Source of the DNA: DASTFP01 sp963816855
GTDB taxonomy: Bacteria; Verrucomicrobiota; Verrucomicrobiia; Chthoniobacterales; Terrimicrobiaceae
NCBI GenBank assembly: GCA_963816855.1
Contig: CAWFMA010000019.1
Span: 1-64,000 of the forward strand
Reading direction: 5' to 3'
Length of the DNA stretch: 64,000 nt
A program made the position numbers and the translations under genes. Below, piece after piece: positions 11,367 to 19,002 of the stretch. Within the stretch, counting starts at the first letter, position 1. Every line of letters begins with the position of its first letter. Below the pieces are notes generated by a model. It ran no database searches. It was not told the origin of the DNA and worked only from the letters and a program-made list of their open reading frames with translations.

Positions 11367-11747
11367 GGCGCTTGGCTCGTCGACGTGGCAAAGCGCATGA
11401 CCATTGCGAGTTCGTTTTCCGGGCCGGCGCGAAACGGACCGGTGCCCGGCCCATGATGCCGTGAGCGGTTTTCGCTTTATTGTTCATTGATCGCCGGCAT
11501 GCGCCCGAAGGGCAAGCCTCAGAGGGTCCGGCAGGCATTCGTGGAATTCTATCGCGAACTTGGATGATGAACCCCTCCCGGCGAGCTGCGCGGAAGATCA
11601 TGTGTGCTCACCCGCTTGAACTGTACGCTCACCGTCGCGTAGGCGCGCGGATGCACGGGTGCGCGGGGATCATCGCCCGCGATCGCAAGCAGGTGCTCGC
11701 GCAGTTCAGGTGTTGGCCAAAAGCACTGCGGACTTTCCGTTTACTGG

Positions 11748-11781
11748 CTACTGACTACTGACTACTGACTACTGACTACTG
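11748..11781. repeat. 7-bp tandem repeat (CTACTGA), 4.9 copies
   Basis: Four complete copies of CTACTGA and a fifth of six bases lie head to tail with no mismatch. The array is in non-coding sequence between the DUF4239 remnant and the autotransporter remnant. The unit length and lack of spacers rule out a CRISPR array. It looks like a slipped-strand microsatellite, and copy number is likely to differ between strains. Confidence 0.9.
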
Positions 11782-11832
11782 TGTGGGAGCTTCCGAGGCC
11801 GTGGAACCTCAATGGGAGCACGCAGGCGATCA

Positions 11833-12743
11833 TCAATGGCGCCCAAAGGCAAAGTGGGTTCCAATGCGGTAATCCACGCCCATGGTAAAGCCCCCCGTCG
11901 CAAGATCGTAGCCACTCGCGTTGAAGGTGCTCTCCACGTTGGTGAACTCCCCGACTCGCGTAACATTTTAGGAATTCATATATTTCTCCTTGGCGAGAGG
12001 ACTTAGAACAGTCTTTGGACTGGCCACGCCATGAAAGACGGTAAAAGCGGAGGGAGCCCAAAAACGCTTCGTTCGAATGCGCCGGCTGCCTACTGTTTGA
12101 ACTCCTCAATTGCGTCGTTAGCTCAGAGGAGTTCGAGCCAATGGGTGCACACCCAGATGCGTGTAGACGCTGCTGAGATAGTTGTTTAGCAGCAATCTAC
12201 GCTCAGCTTCCCGCCATTTTCTTCAAATCGAACATGGCTTTAACGGTTTCGGGCGAGATCCGATCAATGTCCTCGCACAGATCGGTCAGGCTTTGCTGGT
12301 TGAGCCGGTTTGAAAGGAAGAGATATTGTCGGGCACCGGAGCAAACACCGCCTGCCCGCTCTTGCCCTCCGGGCCGCTGACCCCCGCAAAGCCTTCGCTA
12401 AAGCTCGGCCCGCTCCCGTTGATCGAGAACCCCGAGGAACCCGGCAGTCGCGAGGTTGAAGTCACCCGAAGTGACGTTGTTGCCGGTCAAGGCGAGACCG
12501 GTGAAAAGGACGCCATTCACCGTGGTATTGGCCACGCTGGGGGGGGCCGGGAGCACCGATATTAATCGCCCTGACGAGCGTGCCACTCGTGCTCACGTCG
12601 CTATCTCCAGTGATGGTCTGCGCGGCACCCCAAGTGATGCTGACGGCTTCGCTGGTGGGTGCCGCAAAGATCATTGCGACACTGAGGATGCCTGCGGCGA
12701 GAATGGTGCGGCGGGTTGGTGCAAGGTGGACGGACTTGTTCAC
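11833..12743 (-). pseudogene. Autotransporter-type secreted protein, frameshifted and internally deleted
   Basis: A GTG at 12743 starts a long signal peptide (RRTILAAGILSVAMIFAAPTSEA) followed by ITWGAAQTITGDSDVSTSGTLV. The repetitive passenger text continues in two other frames: SVANTTVNGVLFTGLALTGNN near 12480-12550, and GPSFSEGFAGVSGPEGKSG near 12350-12410. After about 300 bp without matching text, a barrel-like end (VESTFNASGYDLATGGF, GVDYRIGTHFAFG) appears at 11833-11960. Most of the passenger and barrel are therefore missing. An unassigned coding-like piece (SLTDLCEDIDRISPETVKAM) lies between, ending at 12203. Intact relatives are large surface proteins of Verrucomicrobiota-type bacteria (inference). 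Confidence 0.55.
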
Positions 12744-12996
12744 TCTGGTTGTGAGGTTGTGGTTTGGTTGCTGCGGAAGATCTCGCCAATTTGGAGGATA
12801 GGGGCGGCCTGCCTCAAATGGTGATGTGAGAGAACTGCCACGCCTTTTTGCACGTTCCATGCATAGGGCTCATATTGCGGCTTATTCATGAGGACTTTTT
12901 TGATGCAACTTTGGATCTGTTGTCAATGCGACAGCTCTTGATTTGTTGCTGACATTGGAGAGCATAAAAACCGGGTGCTTCCCCCGCGTTTTGGCC

Positions 12997-13125
12997 TCAG
13001 TTCTCGGGGTAAGGCTTGAGGTTAAATGGACAAAGATGGTTGAAGGCTACTCCGAGTAGAATCGTAAGAAGCGGCACCGCTGGAGGAAATACACGCACGG
13101 CGGCAGCATCCGACGGCTCTTTCAT
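12997..13125 (-). pseudogene. N-terminal stub of an isoprenylcysteine-methyltransferase-like membrane protein
   Basis: The 42-codon reading frame begins AAAVRVFPPAVPLLTILLGVAFNHLCPF, which resembles the first membrane helix of bacterial ICMT/DUF1295-type methyltransferases (VRVPPP...GLL.G..L...WP). It stops after PYPEN, whereas the family is about 150-200 residues long. The rest of the gene is absent downstream, where the autotransporter remnant begins. It is best read as a gene truncated by deletion. It lies 43 bp downstream of the VOC gene on the same strand. Confidence 0.4.
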
Positions 13126-13168
13126 AAGAACCTCACATTCTCGCATAGCGCAGTGCCGTGTCATCAGA

Positions 13169-13558
13169 TTACTTTTCCCCTTGTACTGACAACTCCCAGC
13201 GATAACCATCCAGATCGTGAAACCAAAGACCCATATGGGGTGAGCCGGGGGCTTCCGGACCGATCTCGTCCCCCGGGTCTTCCAGATCGACATCGTGCTT
13301 CTTGAGATGGTCAAGCGCCTTTCGCAGTGTGGCCATGTCCGGCAGGTGAAATGACATATGATCAAGCGCTTCCGGCGACGGCTTACCTTTGAATAAAACG
13401 ATCGTGACATTGTCGTTGCCGACAGCGACGCCGTCTTCAATCTCGAACTCTTTGCGCAGACCCAGCACGCGTTGAAACCATTGCGCGCTTTTCTTCGGAT
13501 TTCGTACGGCTAATCCGAAATGACCGACGACGCCAAGCGTGAAAGATGGTTTCATCAA
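13169..13558 (-). CDS. VOC-family (glyoxalase/bleomycin-resistance fold) protein
   Basis: A single-domain protein of 129 residues with two beta-alpha-beta-beta-beta units: VGHFGLAVRNPKKSAQWFQRVLGL at the start and HMGLWFHDLDGYRWEL at the end. The usual metal ligands are recognisable: H in GHFGLAV, H in LDHMSFHL, and E in the terminal WEL. The family includes dioxygenases, glyoxalase I and metallothiol transferases, so the substrate cannot be given. It is intact inside a region of broken genes. No operon partner is evident except the methyltransferase stub downstream. Confidence 0.8.
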   Translation of the reverse strand: MMKPSFTLGVVGHFGLAVRNPKKSAQWFQRVLGLRKEFEIEDGVAVGNDNVTIVLFKGKPSPEALDHMSFHLPDMATLRKALDHLKKHDVDLEDPGDEIGPEAPGSPHMGLWFHDLDGYRWELSVQGEK

Positions 13559-13880
13559 GAGAAAGCTTAAAGTATCGGTCAGAAAGTTGAAGTCGGAAGA
13601 TCTTCCACGGAAGTCCCGTCAGCGGTTCAGTCAACAATCATTGACAAGAGATATTTATTTGTGAAAGAGCGTGCGCCGGCTCGCTGCACTGCGAGCCGCT
13701 CTTGATGCGGCTCTGGAATCGTCTGACCGCTGGCTCACGTTGGGGTATGCAAAACGGTCAGCCATTTAATGGCGCCGTTTTGGATGTACGTCCGCGAGCC
13801 GCGACGTATAGCGAAGCGTCGACGCGATCCGGCGGTGAGCCTCCTACGCTGAAGCTGCGGCGGCCAAGCCTTCTACGCTG
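13559..13880. repeat. Extragenic region with inverted repeats and a degenerate repeated element
   Basis: This gap upstream of both the VOC gene and glpX holds a perfect 8-bp inverted repeat with a 6-base loop (CGGCTCGC TGCACT GCGAGCCG, 13677-13698), directly followed by an overlapping AGCCGC/GCGGCT pair. From about 13793 to 13888 there is a CG-rich tract with two related copies of a CTACGCTGA-AGCT motif (about 13843 and 13873). It resembles extragenic repeats I associate with Verrucomicrobiota. No T-run follows the hairpins, so I do not call a terminator. The repeated tract abuts the truncated 5' end of glpX. Confidence 0.5.
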
Positions 13881-13950
13881 AGAGCTTCATTGGCTCGGTC
13901 GTGGAAACAAAGAAGCGGCCGATGAGGCCGCTTGCGACGCCATAAACGGG

Positions 13951-14859
13951 GTGTTTGACCTGGCGGACATCCGCGGGGAGGTGGTCATTGGCGAAGGCCT
14001 GAAAGACAAAGCCCCGGGGATTTTTCTTGGTGACCGGCTCGGCAAAGGCGGCAGCACCTCACCACGTTTCGACATCGCCCTCGATCCCATCGATGGGACC
14101 ACCAATATGGCCAAAGGCTTGCCGAACTCGATCTCGGTGATGGCCGCCGCGCACGTCCCGGAGGGCCATTCGCACGGAATGGTCAATATTCCCAGCTTCT
14201 ACTCCGAAAAGCTTTCTTACGGTCCTGCGGTGAAGGAGGCGATCTCGCGCGCGCAGATCCCGCCTTTGACGCTCAGCATGCACTTTGAGGAAATCATGAC
14301 CCACGTTGCGGCGGCGATGAAAAAGCGCGTCAGTGAGCTAGTGGTCGTCGTGCCCGACCGGCCGCGCAATCAACGATATGTCGACGTGGTGCGCTCGCAG
14401 GGCGCCTCGCTTCGGCTGATCTACGACGGTGACATCGCCGCGGCGGTGGCACCGGCGCTCCCCGATTCGGGCGTGGACCTTTTCGTGGGCGTGGGAGGAT
14501 CCCCTGAAGGTATTCTGACGGCCGCCGCGCTCAAGGCGCTGGGGGGAGAGATCTACATGCGGATGTGGCCGCACACCGACGAAGAGCGGCGAGAACTCTT
14601 GAGAACCTTCAGCGAAGAGAATCTTGGGAAAATATACTCCACCAAGGACCTGATCGTGGGAGAAAGCGCGATCTTTTGCGCCACGGGCATAAGCGACAGC
14701 CCCCTGCTGGCCGGTGTGAAACTCGTTGGGAACACGGCAACCACCCATTCCATCCTCATGCGCGCACGCAGCCAAACCGTCCGCTACATCCGGGCGGTTC
14801 ACAATCTCTCTTCGAAAACGATTCCTCTTCGCAGCATCAAACGGGAAGCGACCGTCTAG
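13951..14859 (+). CDS. glpX: Class II fructose-1,6-bisphosphatase, 5' end lost
   Basis: GlpX enzymes hydrolyse fructose-1,6-bisphosphate in gluconeogenesis. The metal/substrate motifs VVIGEG and ALDPIDGTT are intact, as are the lithium-sensitive fold and the C-terminal SATGI-like FCATGISDSPLLAG and ATTHSILMR. However, homologous text begins upstream of the only usable start (GTG 13951): HWLGRGNKEAADEAACDAINGV is in frame from 13888, and an in-frame TGA lies at 13879-13881. No ATG, GTG or TTG occurs between. The active-site Asp equivalent to E. coli Asp33 (codon 13921-13923) therefore falls outside any canonical start. The remaining 302 codons are unbroken. It may be recently inactivated, or use an unusual start. 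Confidence 0.8.
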   Translation: MFDLADIRGEVVIGEGLKDKAPGIFLGDRLGKGGSTSPRFDIALDPIDGTTNMAKGLPNSISVMAAAHVPEGHSHGMVNIPSFYSEKLSYGPAVKEAISRAQIPPLTLSMHFEEIMTHVAAAMKKRVSELVVVVPDRPRNQRYVDVVRSQGASLRLIYDGDIAAAVAPALPDSGVDLFVGVGGSPEGILTAAALKALGGEIYMRMWPHTDEERRELLRTFSEENLGKIYSTKDLIVGESAIFCATGISDSPLLAGVKLVGNTATTHSILMRARSQTVRYIRAVHNLSSKTIPLRSIKREATV

Positions 14860-15081
14860 GCGCTAGGTTTGGGTGCCGCAAATTCCTCTCTGGGTTTCCC
14901 GTCTGAAGCGACGGAATCCTATGAGCCGGTTCGCTTCCGCTTCCGGATCGCTAACTAATAAATCAATTAACTAACGGCAAGCTAAGCTAATGGTATTCGA
15001 CTTCGTCACGATCGTCTCTAAAGGTCATAGGATTCAGGACGTAAGCTTGGCCTTCTCCGCGGGCCGAAACATGCCGGTGCT

Positions 15082-16182
15082 TTATCGAGAGCCGACCACC
15101 GGGGTGGTTTGAAGTCTGTTGCGCCCTTTGGACAACTTTTCGAAGAAGACCGTCGCCAGCTCCTTGTTGTCCTGCAAGCGCATTGTCGTGTTGTGTTTGG
15201 CATTGTCGTCGTTCTCCCAGCGTTCGTTCCACCAGGAGAACCCAACGACCCGCGGCCAGCGGCCGCCGAACAGATCGTCGAGAGCGTTGGCCGCCCATTC
15301 ACTCGCGCTCTGTCTGGGATTCCCCGCGGTTTGTCCGAACTCCGCCACGATGAGCGGTTTCCCAGGCGCCAGCTTTTGAACGCGCTCGTAGAATCTGTCC
15401 ATCAGAAGGCGAAAGGACTCGGGCTCCCACCTGTCCATCGGGGTGTGATAGCCATAACAACTGACGCCCACCCAGTCGACGACGTCGTCACCCGGGTAAT
15501 AATTTTCGAGGCGATTCCAGGAGAAGTCCGGATTATCGCCAGAGTCAGGATGCCAAACCCAGACCAGATTTGAAGCTCCCTCCTCGCGCATCAATCCGAC
15601 GATATGGCGCCATGCCGCCACGAAACGTTCCGGACCATCCGGCTTTCGAGGATCGCCGAATCCATCCTGGCGGGCTCCACCGTGATATCTTCCGTTCCAT
15701 CCGAACCAGTCGCCATTCATCTCGGTTCCGTATTCGACCAGGATCGGGCTTTGGAAGTCCCTCGCCGCGCGCGCCCACGCTCTCAAGTCGTCGTCGAATT
15801 TGCCCTGAATGATAGCCTGCAAGGAAAAGACCCGCTCGGGTTTGCCCGGTTTATGATCCTCCGATCGCATCATCAAGCGAATGTAAGGCACAGCGCCGTG
15901 AGCGCGGATCCACTGCGCGGTCGATAATGGGAAGGCGCGACCTTTATACCAGTTGTTTGAAAAATAGACCCAAGCGACGTGCTGGCCGCTGGCGGCTTCG
16001 TATTGAAGCACGTCGTTGAGGGTAATATCCTCTTCCTCGCCGTCCACGCCCCCGGGGTACACGCCGTGATACATCTTCTCCGCCGGCGGAAGGCGAAGGC
16101 TCTCGCTGCGGCCCTTGGCCTCGGCCGGCGGCGACAGCGCGACTGCGATGAGAATAAGCAATTTTACCAGCGCGCTTCTCAT
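15082..16182 (-). CDS. Secreted glycoside hydrolase family 26 (beta-mannanase-like)
   Basis: The 366-residue protein has a cleavable signal peptide (LVKLLILIAVALSPPAEA). The GH26 (beta/alpha)8 fold follows: HGVYPGGV near residue 39, the acid/base Glu154 in VEYGTEMNGDWFGW, and the nucleophile Glu281 in LIVAEFGQTAG. A C-terminal WWNERW strand is typical. GH26 enzymes cleave beta-mannan, mixed-linkage glucan or beta-1,3-xylan; which one cannot be told here. Its ATG overlaps the GH1 stop by the ATGA arrangement, so the two are translationally coupled. It is the last gene of the operon. Confidence 0.85.
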   Translation of the reverse strand: MRSALVKLLILIAVALSPPAEAKGRSESLRLPPAEKMYHGVYPGGVDGEEEDITLNDVLQYEAASGQHVAWVYFSNNWYKGRAFPLSTAQWIRAHGAVPYIRLMMRSEDHKPGKPERVFSLQAIIQGKFDDDLRAWARAARDFQSPILVEYGTEMNGDWFGWNGRYHGGARQDGFGDPRKPDGPERFVAAWRHIVGLMREEGASNLVWVWHPDSGDNPDFSWNRLENYYPGDDVVDWVGVSCYGYHTPMDRWEPESFRLLMDRFYERVQKLAPGKPLIVAEFGQTAGNPRQSASEWAANALDDLFGGRWPRVVGFSWWNERWENDDNAKHNTTMRLQDNKELATVFFEKLSKGRNRLQTTPVVGSR

Positions 16183-17738
16183 CCCGCTTCGACCTTGCCC
16201 CGGTTGAGATCGAATTGCTCGACCAGCCGCGCGTACGTTTCCGAAGGAATGTCCCCCAGGTGGTCCACGGCCAGCCGTTTGGCTTCATCGGCGTAATCGA
16301 CGGTGAAAAGGCCGAAACGCGGCGTGAAGGAGCCCCACTCGTAATTGTCGGTGAGCGACCAATGAAGATATCCGAGCATCGGCACGCGGTCATCGACCAG
16401 GCGGCGCAACTCGGCGACGTGCGCCTTGAGAAACTCGCTTCGTGTTAACTTGTCGCGTCGCGGATGGGCGACGCTGTTGTCGACTTTCCTCCGGAGCGCC
16501 ATGCCGTTTTCCGCGACGAGAATGCCGCGTCGAAATTCCGCGGCGTAATACTTGCAAAAAAACCGCAATCCCTCGGGCAGGGCGTGCCAGTCCCACCACT
16601 TGCGCGACAGGCTGTCCATCAGGCGGCCGCGCAGACTTTCCCGGCGAAACTCCAAGTCCACGAAGGACGGCGGGCGGAAGAGATGTCCGGTAAACGGATC
16701 GTAATAATCGAGGCCGAGGTAATCGAGCACGCGCTCACGCTTGGATTGCCCGATCGCCTCGAGAAAATAGCCGAAGCTTTCCGCGACCGCATGCTTCGGA
16801 GCCAGGACGTTGATCAGGAAATGAAAGAGCCGCCCGAACCATACAAAGGGATCCGTTTTGAAAGGCAGCTTCGCCTGCAACAACGCCCGGTGGAGGCGAT
16901 TCGACTCCTGGCGGAGATAGTCTTTCAGCTCAACAGCGCACACTCCCCGTTCCCGGATGCACAACAGATCGAGAAGCATTTTTTCAGACCAGTACACGTC
17001 GCTGCAGAAGGTGTTCATCGTGACGCTCGGCGGTCTCCATTGTGCCGCCTCATACGAATCATGCACCGCGTTGTAGGCGCGCACGTGGGCGGCGAGCAGG
17101 CGGTTGTAGGCCGCAACCGCCACGGTCATCCCCCGCTTTCCCCCGCCAGGAAAGTGAGGGTTCAAATACGTGTTGATGACCAGCATGTTCGGTTCGTTCA
17201 GCGTGACAAACCACCGCAAAGGTTTCTCATGGTGAGTTTCCACCAAACGATGATTGATGTGGCTGACGGTCGTAGCAACGAAGCGCTCGAACAACTCCGG
17301 CGTTCGGTCATCGAGCCAGGCGTCCATCCCAAGCCAGGCAGGATGGGTAAAATGCTGCAGGGTCACGACGGGTTCCAAGCCCCGGCGCCGACATGCCGCC
17401 AGCCGGTCGGCATATGCGTCCAGGACTCTGAAATCAAACGCCGGGGGGGAAGACGGCCCTGAGGACAGGGAAGGCTGCACCCTCGCCCATTCCAGGCTGA
17501 GGCGAAAGGCGTTAAGTCCCATGGCTCTGCAGCGCTCAAAGTCCTCCTCGTAGCGATTCCAGAAATCCGCTGCGGAACCCGTGCGCATCACGCGCCCGGT
17601 GGCCTCCACATGAGTCCAATTGTTCTGAGGCTGCCCCGGGCCGTTGTAACCACCCTCGCACTGGTAGCCCGAACTCGCGACGCCCCATAGAAATTCGCCA
17701 TCCGCCGACGGCGCCGTTTTCGAGCTGGCGATCTGCAT
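16179..17738 (-). CDS. Glycoside hydrolase family 1 enzyme
   Basis: The 519-residue protein carries all GH1 landmarks: the substrate-binding Q in ASSGYQCEGG (residue 26), the acid/base Glu182 in TLNEP, the nucleophile Glu410 in LVAENG, and the terminal LHWSLTDNYEWGSFTPRFGLFTVDY. I chose ATG 17738 because the longer frame would run into the upstream glycosyltransferase gene. There is no signal peptide, so it should be cytosolic. It is 25 bp behind a diacylglycerol glycosyltransferase and overlaps the GH26 start. GH1 covers beta-glucosidases and beta-galactosidases, but also the plant galactolipid-remodelling SFR2. The neighbour makes a glycolipid substrate worth considering (inference). Confidence 0.85.
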   Translation of the reverse strand: MQIASSKTAPSADGEFLWGVASSGYQCEGGYNGPGQPQNNWTHVEATGRVMRTGSAADFWNRYEEDFERCRAMGLNAFRLSLEWARVQPSLSSGPSSPPAFDFRVLDAYADRLAACRRRGLEPVVTLQHFTHPAWLGMDAWLDDRTPELFERFVATTVSHINHRLVETHHEKPLRWFVTLNEPNMLVINTYLNPHFPGGGKRGMTVAVAAYNRLLAAHVRAYNAVHDSYEAAQWRPPSVTMNTFCSDVYWSEKMLLDLLCIRERGVCAVELKDYLRQESNRLHRALLQAKLPFKTDPFVWFGRLFHFLINVLAPKHAVAESFGYFLEAIGQSKRERVLDYLGLDYYDPFTGHLFRPPSFVDLEFRRESLRGRLMDSLSRKWWDWHALPEGLRFFCKYYAAEFRRGILVAENGMALRRKVDNSVAHPRRDKLTRSEFLKAHVAELRRLVDDRVPMLGYLHWSLTDNYEWGSFTPRFGLFTVDYADEAKRLAVDHLGDIPSETYARLVEQFDLNRGKVEAG

Positions 17739-17763
17739 CCTTCGAAGGAGAGCGAGCCGTGCG

Positions 17764-18954
17764 CTACCCCTTGTCCTCCTCGAAGCGCTTGCGGAGCTCC
17801 TTTTCGCGCAGGCGGGAAATGGTCGCCGGGGAGCGCGGCGGGGACTCCGTGACGATTCGGGCGATCGCCTCCGCGGCATCCGGCCGGCCGAGGCGGCGCG
17901 CGTTCTCGCGCATGGCGGCGATTCGCTCCGGGTCGTCGAGCAATCGGCAAAGCTTATGATTGAGGACTGTAACCTCCGTGCATTTGACCGCCGCGCCGGC
18001 CTCAAGCAAAACGTCGGAATTGCGCTCCTCCTGGCCGCCGATGGGATCCAGAATGACCATCGGCAGGCCGCGCGCCAGGCTCTCCGCCGTGGTCATGCCG
18101 CCAGGCTTGCTGAGCAAAAGAGTGGCTGCGCCCAAAAGATCCGGCATCTCCCGCGTGTAGCCCAGGACGCGAAAACGGTCGCGCTGTTCCGAGGTCAGCA
18201 CCTCGATTTCCCGTTTCAGTTCGTCGTTCTTGCCGCAGGCGATGATCGCCTGAAACTTCCGGTCGAGTTGCAGAAGCCGGCGAACCACGGCGGATGCGGG
18301 GCTCAAACCAAGCGCCCCCCCGGCGACGAGCAAAGTCGGCTGGGTCGGGTCCAGATCGTATCGTCTGAGCACTTCGCCGCGATCGACCGGCGTCATGAAT
18401 TCCGGCCCGACAGGGATACCGGTGACATGAATCCGATCCCCTGGCAACCCGAGTCCCTCCATGTGAATGCGATCCTCCTCTTGCGCGACGAAATACCAAT
18501 GGAACGCGCGGGTGATCCAAAAGGCATGAAAATGGAAATCGGTGACCACGATTCCCAGCTCCGCCTCCAGCCGGCCGAGACCAATTAAAAATGACAAGAC
18601 TCCGGCGGGCATGAAATGGGTGCAAATGATCGAATCGGGCTGAAAGTCGCGGACGAGATTGACGAGCGGAAGCGCTTGCGGCAGATCGAGGGCAAGCCGG
18701 CTCTTGTCGGAAACCCACGGTTCGTCACTGGAGACATACCACCAGCCGAGGAATTCCGGAAGCATGGCCGACAGGCGCTTATACAGCGTCGAGTAGAGTT
18801 GCTTGTGGAGAACGTTCGTGTGATCCAGCGAATCGTCCACCAGCACGTCCTCGACGTCCGGCCGAGCCCGAAAGGATTTGGCCAAGGCTTCCGCGGCGCT
18901 GACGTGTCCGGAACCGACCGAAGCGGAAAGAATCAAAATACGTTTTTTTTTCAC
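17764..18954 (-). CDS. MGDG synthase / diacylglycerol glycosyltransferase-like GT28 protein
   Basis: The 396-residue protein starts with the MGDG-synthase N-domain signature (ILILSASVGSGHVSAAEAL), where the glycine-rich loop follows the first strand. It ends with the nucleotide-sugar-binding C-domain motif (SKPGGMTTAESLARGLPMVI...GGQEERNSDVL), diagnostic of GT28 enzymes such as plant MGD1 and Bacillus UgtP. These transfer galactose or glucose from a UDP-sugar to diacylglycerol at the inner face of the membrane. The donor cannot be deduced. It heads the GT28-GH1-GH26 group, 48 bp behind a secreted protease on the same strand. Confidence 0.85.
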   Translation of the reverse strand: MKKKRILILSASVGSGHVSAAEALAKSFRARPDVEDVLVDDSLDHTNVLHKQLYSTLYKRLSAMLPEFLGWWYVSSDEPWVSDKSRLALDLPQALPLVNLVRDFQPDSIICTHFMPAGVLSFLIGLGRLEAELGIVVTDFHFHAFWITRAFHWYFVAQEEDRIHMEGLGLPGDRIHVTGIPVGPEFMTPVDRGEVLRRYDLDPTQPTLLVAGGALGLSPASAVVRRLLQLDRKFQAIIACGKNDELKREIEVLTSEQRDRFRVLGYTREMPDLLGAATLLLSKPGGMTTAESLARGLPMVILDPIGGQEERNSDVLLEAGAAVKCTEVTVLNHKLCRLLDDPERIAAMRENARRLGRPDAAEAIARIVTESPPRSPATISRLREKELRKRFEEDKG

Positions 18955-19002
18955 TTTTGGAAACGATGCGTGAGCAGAGCGGGTTCTTTGTTGCGGCGGC
19001 GC

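Noticed and set aside
11748..11781. Short repeat array considered as CRISPR
   Set aside because: The unit is 7 bp with no spacers; it is a simple tandem repeat.
12203..12330. Coding-like minus-strand fragment considered as transposase remnant
   Set aside because: About 40 residues with no DDE or helix-turn-helix motif; left unassigned within the autotransporter remnant.
16464..17462. 332-codon plus-strand open frame opposite the GH1 gene
   Set aside because: Antisense to an intact GH1 with both catalytic Glu residues.
17739..18005. 89-codon N-terminal extension of the GH1 frame
   Set aside because: It overlaps the GT28 gene and is Arg/Ser-rich shadow text; GH1 homology starts right after ATG 17738.
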